From: Plumapathes pennacea
Taxonomy: Eukaryota > Cnidaria > Anthozoa > Antipatharia > Myriopathidae
Assembly (NCBI GenBank): GCA_964036295.1
Contig: OZ038468.1
Coordinates: 2,321,001 to 2,385,000 of the forward strand
Reading direction: 5' to 3'
DNA length: 64,000 nucleotides
In this document: positions 21,446 through 33,640 of the stretch, piece by piece
Position numbering within the stretch: position 1 is the stretch's first letter
Layout: every line of letters begins with the position of its first letter
Made by a program: the position numbers and the translations under genes
Notes under the pieces: generated by a model
The model's database searches: none
Seen by the model: only the letters and a program-made list of their open reading frames with translations
Told to the model about the DNA's origin: nothing

Positions 21446-22772
21446 AGTTGTACTGCTGCTGCAGCAGAAAAGAAAATATATGATGAGTACAACTTCAAAT
21501 TAAAAGAAAGATCGTTTTTTCTTTGGCTTCTGCAAATCACGCTTTAGGTCAATAAACCGCTGCAGAGTTTTGATCAATGAGGGCCGGATCGCACTAGGAA
21601 GTTTAGTCGATAATAACTCAGCATCGAGAGCAATACGACGGCTTCTTCAATGTTTGGTTAATGCTGACATTTATTATATGGCTCACCGGTCCATGATAGA
21701 AATGGAGCATTCTGATTGGTTCGTTAGCGGTCGGTGTTTTCTTGTACGGGCCAGGCAGATGAACCGCTACTTCACAGTTCAATTTGTTTGTCAAAAGTTT
21801 CACACACGAGGTTGTGCAGTTCTTCGGTTTCCGTAAAAGGTGTCGGCTAAGTCTGTGCTGAACCAAAGTGATACAACGAGAATTTGTAAAGGAGATAAAT
21901 CTATTTCATGGAGAAAACTTTTAGTTTCCAAGTCAAGAAAACAGTTGAAGAAGAAAATTCGACCTGTATTGCCGGTGTTTGTGGCATTTTGAACAGCTGA
22001 TTAGCTCGTTGTCTAAAAACTCGAATGGTTTAACGTGGAAGGAAAGCAAAGTGATCGGCTAAAGAAAGTGAATAGTCACCGTGAACGAATCTGAAAAGAT
22101 ACAATGCTTGCCGGACTCTGTTTTGCGATCGTGGCGCTGCAAACACTGCAAGTATGGATTTCACAATGAATGAAAGCCGTTTCATTTCAAAATCATGGAA
22201 GATTTTACGGAACTGATGATTATCTTTAGATTGGTAAGTTTTGATGACTGAAAGCTGCTTTGTTTTGATTAGCTCCTTCAAACCGGTTTTACCAGTTCTG
22301 TTTGACGAACAAATGGCGATTGCGAGCAAAATGACATAGTAGAAGTGAGGTTGCTACCTCGCGCGCCCAGAGGTTCTCTCGCCACTGTTCGCCTTTGCCG
22401 CTCTCTGCCGAGCTTTCACCGCTCTTCACTGGCAAGCGAGGAACCTCTGAAACCAGGGTAATGGCAAATAATTTCCTTCATCCCATTTTCAGTTTGATTT
22501 TTACCAAAGAAACTTAATTTTTCTTTTAACAAAAAGGTAGATCAACGTTTTATTATTTCGCGGATGCTGTCTAAATTTAGAAGGCTTTTAATCCAACACC
22601 ATCCATGGTTCTTTTGCCATTTGAAGGCGCAGAACCTAATTTTTGTGCGGCCGAAAATCAAAAAAGCCGTCGTATGCGCTCAGAAACCTACGGAAACGCT
22701 TGCTTCGCAGGCTAACTTAAAATAGCATGAAATACGTGCAGTGTTCACCGGCCTAACCAGCAGTTTACCATT
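21446..22772. other. Non-coding flank of B3
   Basis: No gene recognised. A block around 22,280-22,450 (aaccggttttaccagtt and following) recurs at about 26,190 and 43,310, marking this as part of an old duplicated B flank. Confidence 0.5.
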
Positions 22773-22890
22773 AAGGCCAGGTCAAACGCCGTACTTCATA
22801 TGAGCCGAACTCAATGCAGATGAGCAAAAGCCATTGTTTTAAGTCTCTTGTCTTAAGACTCGTGTGAAGTACGGCGTTTGACCTGGCCTT
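22773..22890. mobile_element. Hairpin MITE (family 7)
   Basis: Arms aaggccaggtcaaacgccgt and acggcgtttgacctggcctt, with TTA-like flanks, suggest a Harbinger-type MITE. A decayed relative lies at about 42,096-42,260, at the break in the B tail relic. Confidence 0.65.
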
Positions 22891-25800
22891 AGTTTCTTCA
22901 ATTGCAAGATTATTCGGAGAGACTTTGAGTTTGTAAGAGGTCGATTTCAGTCACAGAGCCATTCTTGTGGTTTAATTTTAAACAACAGTTCCCTCACTAG
23001 ATGCTGCATATAAATAATCTTCCTGAAACTTACAGAGCAGATGTATTGTTGGTGTTTGTGATAGAAAGTCGTTTACACTGAAACACCAAACGGCAAAATT
23101 GTTGCGAGATATTTGTCTGCGGGGGAGAGTTTAAATTATATTCTGTCTCAAAAATCCATAGCAATCATAACATCCATAGCAATCACAGCAATCATAACAA
23201 AAATATGAATGACTACGCCTGCGACTGAGCGAGCAGTATACCGGAAGCGACGCCATGTTTTATACATTTTACTTAGCAACCATGAGTGCATCAGTAGGAG
23301 TCACTTTATTACTAGAAATAGTTCACACTAAAGCTTACCCGGCTATTTAACTTTGTGGAATGCGTTCGCTCTGGAACGTAACTTTTGATATCATTCTTTA
23401 ATTGCACATTTCGAGGTAAACAAAGTATGGACTAGCTATCAATGTTGAAGCAACACAGTTTATTTTAGAATGATCCAGCGCGACATCAAATGTGATTGCG
23501 TTGCCTGAAATAGCGTAGCATAATACGATCTTCCTCACTAGATGCTACACTTCAGAAAAATATAAACTACTAGAAATACAATAATTGAAGATACCCCCTC
23601 GCTCTGCCATTGATGGGACTTTTACTTTGGTACTCCCAACAAGAGTAGCCTTTGTTTTACCGAAATGTTATGTGAATCTTTTCTTCGCAGTCAAGTGCTA
23701 CACGCAAAGGACGGAGAAAACGAATGGTGTGTGTTATACTTTCGCGTTGAAAAAAGAGTCGATTGCGTGACAAAGTACGTATTTCCCACGGTCGGCACGT
23801 CAGATTTATTCATACAGTCTGCCAGGCACGTTCTCAAAATTTGAAGTTGGTCGGCCGCCGTAGTAAGGGAAAAAAGGATAACTGATTTTCCAATTTTGAA
23901 TTGATAGGCAGCACAATTAAATAAGCTTCAGGTGCAATTTTTTTATTCTGGACTGCATGCACCAGACTCAGGCATGCATATTTAATGAGCTCGAATTGTT
24001 TTGTATGCGAACCCGCTCAAAACAGCATGATTTCTCACAGAATCAAAGCAAAACTTGAACGGTTTACTTCAAATTATACACGGTCGGGCTTTAGACCTAG
24101 TCATACTTCTAAGGGCTTGTGAACGATTCTCGCATACAGATTCTAATACATTCTTGAAGTGATCAAGTTACAAGATACGGGTAAAATATACTTGTCACTG
24201 TGATTGTTCAATTTCCACTGACTAATTAACCTTTGTTGCTTGTCCTTTCTGAATATGTACTGAGTTTAACACAAAACGGCGTCTGAAGCTCCTGATTTGC
24301 TTTCAAGCGCTGTTCCCTTCTTCGGCACGCTTCCGTTTATGATGCTGTCGGTTATAACATGTTTGTCGTCTTTTCTCTAGACGTATTTGGCGCTGTTCGG
24401 TCGTTTCACGATTTCGCCTTGCCCATGCCTGTTCCCTTCTCTTTTGAAGACGAGCTTTGCGAGACCGTTCTGTTTCAAGTTTTCCAGTTTTTAAATTCAT
24501 TTTCGTGAACGCAGTTACGTACAATTACTGCTTCGTTCAGATCTGTTTTCTTCCGAATGTCAGTAAAAACACTGGCGGAGACGCTAATTGATAATTATTA
24601 CGTCATTGCCTTAGGCACCTGACATAAAAAAGTCGTACCCCACACACACACACACACGAACATTAAATTTCGAGATGGCGACACGCTTGGAGTCTTCAAA
24701 TAAGGCGATTTTGCTGCATTAGTGTCGTAATTATTACCATCGCTTTGCTCGGGGATTATACTTTCTGGGAGTCTCCATAAATAAAGAGGCAGACTCCATC
24801 TGACTTATCGGGAAAACTTTGAAACTGATCAAGGGCCGTATTCACCAAACGTTTTAAAAGAAAGTTTGTACGAAAAAAAGTTACGAAGATCGGAAGAGGT
24901 TTTGTAACTGCTATTCACATGGTTTGTATGGGCGACCGTCACCACCAAAAATACAATAATAACAGAGAAGCCGACAAAAATGGTTTAGGTGTCACTTACA
25001 ATTTGGTATGGCTAATTAAGAAATGGCTTAGCCAAATTACAAACAGTTTAACTTTCCTGTCGATGACAAATTGGAACATGAAATTGTGAAATGAACAAGT
25101 CTAACTGTGACTAGCTTAGCTTTCGTCTGTAATACGGGACAGATTGTGAAAAGAAATGGTCGAGGTAAACAAAGTATTGTCTAGCTGTCAATGTTGAAGC
25201 CACACAGTCTATTTTAGAATGATCCAGCGCGACATCAAATGTGATCTAGCGTTGCGTGAAATAGCGTAGCATAATACCAATTGGCACAGCAAACGGTCTT
25301 CCATAGCATCAAATGGAATGAAGTTGTATGAAACAGTTTGTCATAATATCAAATGGCCTTGCGTAATACCAAATGGCATGAAAATCGTTGAAATGGTCTA
25401 GCATAGTATCGAATGGCACAGCGTAGTACCAAATGACGTACAAAGCCACCAAAATGTTGTTCCGCATCAACCCCTGAACTTTCCCGTCACGCGAACGTGA
25501 AATATAGTCGTGGTAAACTGCTAGTCATAAACTGTCACAAAGATATAAACGCGTTTTACGACTTTTTCCCTTGGTGAATAAAGACCTACGCGGGATAGTG
25601 TGAGAACTTCAAACTAACGAACAGCTTCGTTCGTACGAAATATTGGTGAATACAATCAGTCTTTTCCGCAGACCTGAAGAAACCGAAGCTTTCTATATTG
25701 TAACAGAACATCAATGGGGCCAGTTCACACTGTATTTTTGTCTTCGCAGTTCTAACATGAATTTTCAAGTAAAGATTGGATTTACACAGACAACTGCAGT

Positions 25801-28080
25801 GACAGATTTTGCTTAACAAAGAACAAATCTTACATAAATTCTTACCTTAACAGCAATCTATCTTTAGTTTCCTTCAACTGCAGAATAATATTTTGGTGAC
25901 ACTTTATGCCGGATGTCAACTGGCTCTGTTGAAAACTATGTTTGAGGAAAACATTTTTGAAAGAAAGATACATGGCACTTTACACTGGTTCCAGAGGTCA
26001 TTACCTTACTCCTTAAAAAGTTTTCCGACGAGGACGGCGGCGATGAAGCAAGCGGAAAGGATCTCTGGGCGCGGCGCAAGGTAGCAACCCCACTTCTATA
26101 AGTTCAGAATCTGAACTTCGTCGCTGATTGGTTAATCGCCTCGTGATCATGGTAACTGAAAGCTGCTTCGTTTTGATTGTCTGTTTCAAACCGGTTTTAC
26201 CAGTTTTGTTTGACGAACAAATGACGGTCGTGATCAAGAAGAACTGGCATCCCGCAGAGGTTCCCTTGCATGATGAGCTTCACTCTTTTGCCCTCCTGCT
26301 GTATCTAACATTGAAGGTGTCAAAACTCTCAGCATGGTCCGATATTTGAGCGCGTTCACTTATGCGCGCCGTGTTATTTTACTGAAAAAGATGCATGCGT
26401 AACTCATGACCGAGTCTCTTTAAGCTACCCGTCACTTGGCCGTAGCCGGGCATACAGTATTCAGGAGATCCATCTATTTTTCTATTTCTATCTAATGTAC
26501 CTATTCATACCCGTGGTCAGTCAAATTAGGGCCTCAAATCTTGCTGAAAGATAGCCTGCCTTGGTACATCAACTGTTACCTATCTTTGCAGTAAAGTGCT
26601 ACCTACATGTTTGTTACACTTTATTGTCGATTTTTTTCTATTATTCCTTCTTGACATATTTAATATTCTGCAAACAGAATGAAGAGTAAGTCGAATGACG
26701 AAGCGTTTGTTTAGTCAAAGTTCTATCAAAATTAAAGGCGGAAAATCCTATAAGCTTTTGTGAACTACATTATTATGCTGCTAATGTGATGCGTGGGCAC
26801 CAATATACAAACAACGAAAACAACGGAAAATGTGCGGTTGCTCTTGTACCAAAAACCACAATGAATCTTGTGGTTAGTCATTGTCCTGGTTGAGTGTCAG
26901 ATGCTGAGACGAAATCAAACATGCTGTGTATCCAATGAAAACGTGCAAATTTAGCATTTACACAGTACTACATTAGAACAAAGTAGAAACAAACGATGAG
27001 CGAGCGGTAGGCTTGGATAAATTATGCTGGTCACGTGTCACGATTCCACCAATCACGCGCGAGAGAAAATATATCATGGATGGATCATCAGAACATAAGA
27101 AATCAGCAATAAATGTTTCTTGGTAATCCTTGTGTTTCAGTTAAAAATACGTATTCTTTTGCTATCCGTATCCTTCTGTAAATAACAGGCTGATTAGCAT
27201 TTTTATATACAATATGAGCACATTATATTAAAACTTAAAATCCATCCTTTTTACTGTCAAACTACCAAACATACTCTTTAAAATAAAATAAAAATAGCGT
27301 GAATAATTCCAATGATCCTAAATTTTTGTGAATTTAACTGGTCTTTCGCCTTTTGTGAATTTTAGGTGAGAAACAATTCTGTTTACTTTTAAGGCGCTCG
27401 ACAGGGTTTTTAAATAGTTAATTATAGCCAATTCATATTAACATTTGGGCAACTAATAGTCCTCCCGAAATTTTCAGAGCAGATGTTTTAGTTGTAATAA
27501 ACACTGAGCGAGACACGAGAGCCACATTCCGGTTTTGCGAGGCCAAAATGGACTCGCAAAATCACCACAGGACGCGTATTAATGAAGAGAAAAGTGTGAT
27601 GAAATATTTGGGGAATGCAAGATTGTCACTTTTTCAACACAGTGGGTGCTGTGTGTGTTCCATCACCTGCTGATTTATTTTGATCGGTCTGGTTCCCTCC
27701 CAAGGTTTAAAAAAAACTGATAAACATTTTCGTTTCTTCAATAACGTGCGTGCAGACGGAACTCAAGGGCGCTTTATCGAACAGATTCCGGCATGTTTCA
27801 TCTGTCCGCTCAAAATTGTTTGTGGAAATTTTTTATCGGGCGGCCGGGCCTCAGCTCTGAAAAGCCTCTGAAGTACGGATTTAGTCAAAGGCCAGGAAAA
27901 TTGACGCTTGATTTTCTCAAATACAGCACTGCGTTTATGTGACTACTCTGCAAGGAACATATCAACCGCTGCAAACCATGTCGCATCTATACAATTTCCT
28001 GTGCTGCTAAACTGAAAATTGATGAAAATAACATCAGTCGGCATCAATTTTTATGACTTCTTTTTACAGACCATTTTTTT
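22891..28080. other. Long non-coding stretch with decayed duplicates
   Basis: No intact gene was found apart from the small Arg-rich frame at 24,303-24,500. Segments match elsewhere: 22,900-23,020 with 42,270-42,390; 23,250-23,410 with 43,540-43,690 and 47,250-47,390; 24,780-24,920 with 42,410-42,560; 25,580-26,340 with 42,715-43,480; 27,010-27,520 with 5,790-6,530. Imperfect repeats of catag-atcaaatgg occur at 25,260-25,440, and a short (CA)n at 24,639-24,656. Confidence 0.55.
24303..24500 (-). CDS. Small Arg-rich frame, STPR-like repeat
   Basis: A 65-codon frame from ATG with about two repeats of the pattern (R)RETTEQRQIRLEKRRQ, resembling the score-and-three (STPR) basic peptide found in DNA-binding proteins and in some Helitron-type element proteins. 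No other domain is present and the codons around it are not open, so it is more likely a leftover exon or element fragment than a free-standing gene. Confidence 0.3.
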   Translation of the reverse strand: MNLKTGKLETERSRKARLQKRREQAWARRNRETTEQRQIRLEKRRQTCYNRQHHKRKRAEEGNSA

Positions 28081-28154
28081 AAATTCGCAGGAATATTATT
28101 TTCTGCTTCAGACATGTCACCCAAGGGGAAACCTCTTTTTTTTTGTTAGCAATG

Positions 28155-28800
28155 AAAATTAGTCGCGCAGAGAATGTTTATACCCACAGAATTTCAGGCG
28201 TGTCACCCAATAATTCGTTTCTGCTCCAGGCGTGCCGCCCAAAACAGAAGGGGAAACCATAACTTAGGTTTACTGTTAGAATTGAGAAATTATCGGCGCG
28301 GAGTATGTTTTTATCCACAGAATCTCAGGCGTGTCACCCAATAACTCGTTTCTGCTCCGGGCGTGCCGCCCAAAACAGGAGGGAAAAACCATAACTTAGT
28401 TTGCTGTTAAAATCGAGAAATTATAGGCGCGGAGTATGTTTTTACCCACAGAATCTCAGGCGTGTCACCCAATAATTCGTTTCTGCTCCAGGCGTGCCGC
28501 CCAAACCAGGAGGGAAAAACCATAACTTAGTTTGCTGTTAAAATCGAGAAATTATAGGCGCGGAGTATGTTTTTACCCACAGAATCTCAGGCGTGTCACC
28601 CAATAATTCGTTTCTGCTCCAGGCGTGCCGCCCAAAACAGGAGGAAAAACCATACTTATTTAGGATTAATTTCGCTGTTAGAATTAAAAATGAAAGGTGC
28701 ACAGTTCGTTTATGCTCCCCGAACATCACGAGATCAGACAAATATTTTTTGCTGCAGGCGTGCTGCCCAAATAGGAGAGGAAAAACATACGTATTTATAC
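28155..28800. repeat. 131-bp tandem repeat array
   Basis: The block caggcgtgtcaccca starts at 28,195, 28,326, 28,457 and 28,588, exactly 131 bases apart. Each unit also holds a related block, caggcgtgccgccca, about 32 bases further on. A decayed unit follows near 28,750 (gcaggcgtgctgcccaaa) and another precedes near 28,110. Frames through it are artefacts of the repetition. Confidence 0.85.
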
Positions 28801-29962
28801 GTTCCACTAATACTCTTGCTTGATAAAACATAATTACATGTTCCTCTCCCAGACCAAAAGGAAAATGTTACATACCCAGTATCCCCTGATTTGATCTGGC
28901 CTTCTGAGCAGTGGTTCGGATTGCATTTGGCAGGATGGCGGGCTTTCAACCCGATTTTGGCGGGTTATTCAACTTTTGACGGGTTTTCGGTTTTTGCCGA
29001 GGCAGTTCGCACATAAACATTGAATAACATGTTCAGAACATTTATCTTCATTCCTAACTACAATTCGGCTTTCTCTTAGGCTTGTTACCTGCGCTTATAC
29101 TCGTTGTGTGTCGACACGCTGATGTGATGACTCGTGTTTCCAAAGTGGCATATTAGTTTGTATTACCTTCGCTTTGAACCCTTTTCGTCTATCAGTGTAT
29201 CAACAATGCGCCGATTGGTGAAGTTGATGCATTGATTGTTGCGCAGCTGTCATTTGTTGGCCACTCTCTTTACATATCAAGTATGGCGAAGAACAAATCC
29301 ATTGCCAGCTCTCGGAACAGAACCTGTCTCCCGTCATTTGGACACATAGATCTCGCGACAGAAGAACTGCATTCAGCGCGCACCAGTGTTTCCAGTGTTT
29401 ATGCCGAGCCAATTCCACAATAAAGAACAATCAGCCACGTCGTAATAACGCGCGCCCGCCGAATGAACTCAAAATGGTTTGGAATTTGATTCTACAGGCA
29501 CTGTACTTGCTCTTCTCTATATTTGGTTTTCAAGACGTCAAAACAATAACATTGCTGACAGACATTTCGCGGGACCGAAAACCACCATGACTATTAGGTG
29601 CAATCTAATTAACGCGTTGGACGTCGCAACCCAACGCCTGGTAGGAAACCCTGTTGTGACCGGAATGCAGGCTCTGGGGCTCCTCGTGGTTTTAATGAAA
29701 GGGCTAAATTGTTGGCGCCACATGCAATTGATAGTCCCAAACATAGGGGAACATTTTGAGGGAAAGAAGTGAACGGCGGTTCTATTAAGCAAGCTGCAAT
29801 TAACAATCTGCAAATTAGTATTTAGAAGTTGTCCTTGCCGCCCGTCACATTTCTACCGGGATCTTTGCCATATATATTTTATTTGCGACTTGAATTTTTA
29901 TTGCTTCTGTGCCATAAACATATGGGAAAAGTTGCTGGAGGGAGGTTTTACTGTTAAAACCT
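28801..29962. other. Non-coding flank of unit 5, including an empty MITE site
   Basis: No gene seen. From about 29,700 it matches the left flank of the other A units, but at about 29,780 (ggttctattaagcaagctg) the family-1 MITE present in the other copies is missing, giving an empty site. Confidence 0.55.
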
Positions 29963-30289
29963 ATGCAAGTCTATGTATATATTTTAAAGTTATTTCCACT
30001 TAGTACTCAAAAAATTTAGGGATATGTGGGGGACCGCATATAAATGACCCATTAACTTCTTAAACTATCAATACTATTGTTAGATTCGGCATTTAAAAAG
30101 GTTTTGCGTTTCAGGCATAATTTAATCAATTTTTGCTTCAATTAAACTACAGCTGTATGTTTGCGGGGCCCTTATGGCAATAAAACACGCGATGTGAGCT
30201 CATTAGCGGTCGAGTATTGCAAAGCCGCGACAGTTTTAACCAGGTATTTGGCAAGTCAGAACGAACTTTTTAAAGATTGATCTTAAGAG

Positions 30290-31144
30290 ATGTCTCTACG
30301 TACAGAAAACTGGACAACACTAAATACGACGACAGCGGGAAAGAGTTGTTTTCATTTTACGGAGGCCCACTTTGATCGCATTGGAGGATCTCCGACACCA
30401 TACGTTATAACAAGCGTACTGAATGCTGTCTTCTCCGTCACCGCGTTCTGTGGCAATGGTTTGATATTAAGATCCATTTGGAAAACTACCTCTCTGAGCT
30501 TGCCGTCTAAATTACTCATTTTCAATCTGGCTTTAACGGACTTTAGCACTGGTTTGATAGCCCAGCCGCTCTTTGCTGCATTCGCGGCTGAAAAAGCCAA
30601 AGGAATCGACGACAACAGCCTCTGTGTTGTCAGGCTGAGCTTTCATCTTGTTTCATCGTTCTTGGTCTGCGTGTCACTAAATACTGTGACGGCCATAGGT
30701 TTAGACAGATATACTGCAGTTCGCTACCCGTACAAGTACAACAACATTCTTAAAGTAAAGCGAGTCATTCCTATCATGGTCGTTTTATGGTTTGTCAGCG
30801 GACTTTGGACTTCAACATGGATTTTGAAAAATGAAATGTACTATCCCCTCTGTATCGCGGGCCTTTGTTTCTGTCTGCCATTAAGTTCGTTTGCTTACAT
30901 CAGCGTTTACAGAGCAATGCTGTATGTATACTGTCTGCTGTTGATATGTTACCTTCCTTATCTTTTTACCAGCACAGTCATTCGAGTTACAGGCACGAGC
31001 GTTTTAAAGCAGACTCTTCTCGACTTTGCTGCCACTGTTTTCTTTATGAACTCGAGTCTGAACCCGTTCGTGTATTGCTGGCGTCTTCGAGCAGTTCGCT
31101 CTGCTGTCTGGGAAACCTTGCGTGGATGGAATATATGTGCTTAA
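30290..31144 (+). CDS. A5: family-A class A GPCR lacking intracellular loop 3
   Basis: Single-exon open frame of 284 residues, almost identical to A4 over most of its length. A 102-base in-frame deletion removes the 34 residues between YISVYRA (end of TM5) and MLYVYCL (start of TM6). All seven membrane segments remain, as do N56, D84, DRY 139-141 and NPFVY. The missing loop is the main G-protein contact, so the product is probably unable to couple normally; it could act as a decoy or be on its way to loss. The octamer upstream also carries a mutation (ATGCAAGT). The stop overlaps the TTAA of a piggyBac-like MITE. Confidence 0.8.
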   Translation: MSLRTENWTTLNTTTAGKSCFHFTEAHFDRIGGSPTPYVITSVLNAVFSVTAFCGNGLILRSIWKTTSLSLPSKLLIFNLALTDFSTGLIAQPLFAAFAAEKAKGIDDNSLCVVRLSFHLVSSFLVCVSLNTVTAIGLDRYTAVRYPYKYNNILKVKRVIPIMVVLWFVSGLWTSTWILKNEMYYPLCIAGLCFCLPLSSFAYISVYRAMLYVYCLLLICYLPYLFTSTVIRVTGTSVLKQTLLDFAATVFFMNSSLNPFVYCWRLRAVRSAVWETLRGWNICA

Positions 31145-31351
31145 CCCTTTCACTCCCAAGAGTGATCAACTTGTATATTCTCCTTCAATCTCTCACCAGA
31201 GATTACATTGTATAGTATGGAGAATTTGCCACTTGATAGTGTACTCATACGAAAGCTGATTCAGATGTAAATTCTCATCACATCACTCATTCATTTCCTT
31301 CTTAAAAGGTTGGGAGAATCTGTATTTTGAACTTGGGAGATAAAGGCTTAA
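31141..31351. mobile_element. piggyBac-like MITE overlapping the A5 stop codon
   Basis: TTAA at both ends and the same inverted termini as after A3 and A4. Confidence 0.7.
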
Positions 31352-31594
31352 TAAGAGACATTGCTGTGCAACAAAAATTAAAGTAGACAAAGTAACGGTT
31401 ACAGACGCAGATCCAGTTAAGAAGGACAAGTGCACTGTCATTTTTTATTCACTTTTTGTTACTGTTGATGTTGAAAAGAAGTTTTTGGTATAAGCCCGAA
31501 AAATATATCTTTACAATCAATTCTACATCAAGTAAATAGTTGACTATTAGATTATGTCTTCGTTTTACTGACTTTCTATATTTCATGTTGTTTC

Positions 31595-31643
<49 letters not shown>
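31595..31643. repeat. (TTAG)n microsatellite
   Basis: Same position relative to A5 as the one following A3. The flanking sequence gttgagtggttagttgtta is also shared. Confidence 0.9.
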
Positions 31644-31787
31644 GAGTGGTTAGTTGTTAACTAGGTTAGTAAGGCAACCAGTAATTTGACCTATTTTTTA
31701 ACTTTAATTTTTGCTCGCAGTCGTTGCGGCCACATCGCATTCGTGTATAATTTCAGACAGTTGTAGAACGTTTTACCATTGTATTTT

Positions 31788-31974
31788 ATTATATAGACGC
31801 GGGTGTTTTACTGGAAAATACACCGTGCATAAAATCCATACGAAACTAAAATCCGGGACCCGAGTGGCGTATTTTCCATATCCTCACTAGTGAGGATATC
31901 GTTGGCATCATTTCCCGCTTTTGTACGGTTGTTTGTGCAATTTCTCGGGTAAAACACTCGTGTCTAATATAATA
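31788..31974. mobile_element. Inverted-repeat element (family 4), copy 2
   Basis: Duplicate of 15,282-15,469 with the same ends. Confidence 0.6.
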
Positions 31975-32071
31975 AAAAGAAAATTACACGGCCGCTTGAA
32001 GATATGAGTTTTATTTTCTCGTGGTTAAGAGAATATTTTACTCACTCGCTAAGCGCTCGTTCGCCACGAAG

Positions 32072-32280
32072 CCACGAGGCGCTTCGCCGAGAGGATCCAC
32101 AACTTTTTGACAATGTTATGGCGCGTTTCATGATCAATAAGAGGACAGACACATAAAAAACTGACGTCAATTTGTTTTTTACAATAACAAAACTCAAGCG
32201 ACGATGCGGGGAAAACACGGAAGAAAACTGGATTTTGTTCGATTTGACCGAAATGTTGTCAACAACTTTTCCCGCTTCCT
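32072..32280. mobile_element. Half copy of the large palindrome (family 6) plus flank
   Basis: Matches the right arm and following ~110 bases of the palindrome at 58,098-58,279. It interrupts a family-5 hairpin whose left arm remains at 31,983-32,065. The left arm of this element is missing. Confidence 0.6.
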
Positions 32281-32787
32281 AATTGTTAACGTTTACGTTT
32301 GAACACAGGTGTATTATAGCGATCTAACAATAAATTACCTGGAACGGAACTTTTAGGAGTAGAACCACTAAGTATACAGCCACAATGCTTTATCTTAGTT
32401 TACATATTTATAACTATATATATTTATATATATGTGAATAATTCCAATAATCCTGACTTTTTGTGACTTTAACGTGTTTTTTGCCTTTCGTGAATTTTAG
32501 GTGAGAAACAATTCTGTTTACTATTAAGGCGCTCAACAGGGTTTTCGAATTGTTTAGTGAAGCCAATTCACATTAACTTTTGGGTAACAAATAGTCTTCT
32601 CGAAATTTCAGAGCAGATGACTCAATTGTACTAATTAACACTGAGTGAGACAAGTTTTAATCAAACGGCAAAATTGTTGGCGCCACATGCAATTGATAAC
32701 AAAACATACTGCCTTATATAATTTTTTCAAAGCATATAGTTTGAAGGAACAATTTGAGGGGAAAAATAAGACGGTGGATCTATTTGT

Positions 32788-33134
32788 AGGCCCCGTCCAC
32801 AAGGATGCGTTTTCAAACAGTTTACGATTTTATTTTACTGAATACGGAACAGAAGTATTGCGTCCACACGACATTGCTTTCAGATGAACAACCGATTTTA
32901 AAATAAATTTTGCGTTTTCAGTGAAATTCCCGGTTTCAAATGTTTCCGTTTTCACCTGTCCACATGCACGTATACGGATAAACATTGTATTAAAAAAATC
33001 CACTTCGGCTGGAGAGCGTTTTCAAAAGTTTCCATTTTTGTGACCGTATTCACCGGATACGTATGGACGGAAGGCCAATCCGCAAAGAAAAGTTTGCGTT
33101 TTGATAGAAAAACGGATACGTGTGGATGGGGCCT
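32788..33134. mobile_element. Harbinger-like MITE (family 1), copy in unit 6
   Basis: Ends GGCCCCGTCCAC and GTGGATGGGGCC, TTA-flanked; near-identical to 16,228-16,574. Confidence 0.7.
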
Positions 33135-33322
33135 TATAATATTGCTAAACAAACTCAGCTCAATTAACGATTTGCAAATTAGTATTCAGAAGTGGCCCTT
33201 ACCCCTGTCACGTTTCTACCGGCATCTTTGCCATATTTTATTTGCGACTTGAACTTTTTATTGCTTCTGTGCCATAAACATACGGGGAAAGTTGCTAAAG
33301 GGATAGCTTACCGTTAAAACCT

Positions 33323-33330
33323 ATGCAAAT
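33323..33330 (+). promoter_or_regulatory. Octamer ATGCAAAT upstream of A6 pseudogene
   Basis: Lies 318 bases before the A6 start. It is intact although the gene is broken. Confidence 0.3.
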
Positions 33331-33640
33331 CTATATATTATTTTTAAATTATTTCCACTCATGGTACTCAAAAAACATCGCATTTAAATGACTCACAGTC
33401 GATTAACTTCTTAAACAATCAATACTATTGTTAGATTTTGCATTTAAAAAGGTTTTACGTTTCAGGCACAATTTAATCAATTTCTGCTTCAATTAAACTA
33501 CAGCTGTATGCTTGTGGGGCCCTTATGGCAATAAAACACGCGTTATGAGCTCATTAGTGGTCGAGTAATGCAAAGCCGCGACATTTTCAATCAGGTATTC
33601 GGCAAGTCAGAACGAACTTTTTAAAGACTGATCTTAAAAG

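Noticed and set aside
28155..28667. CRISPR-like regular spacing
   Set aside because: Whole 131-bp units are repeated, not short repeats with unique spacers, and the DNA is animal.
28538..28831. Overlapping frames of 76-97 residues on both strands
   Set aside because: Produced by the 131-bp tandem repeat.
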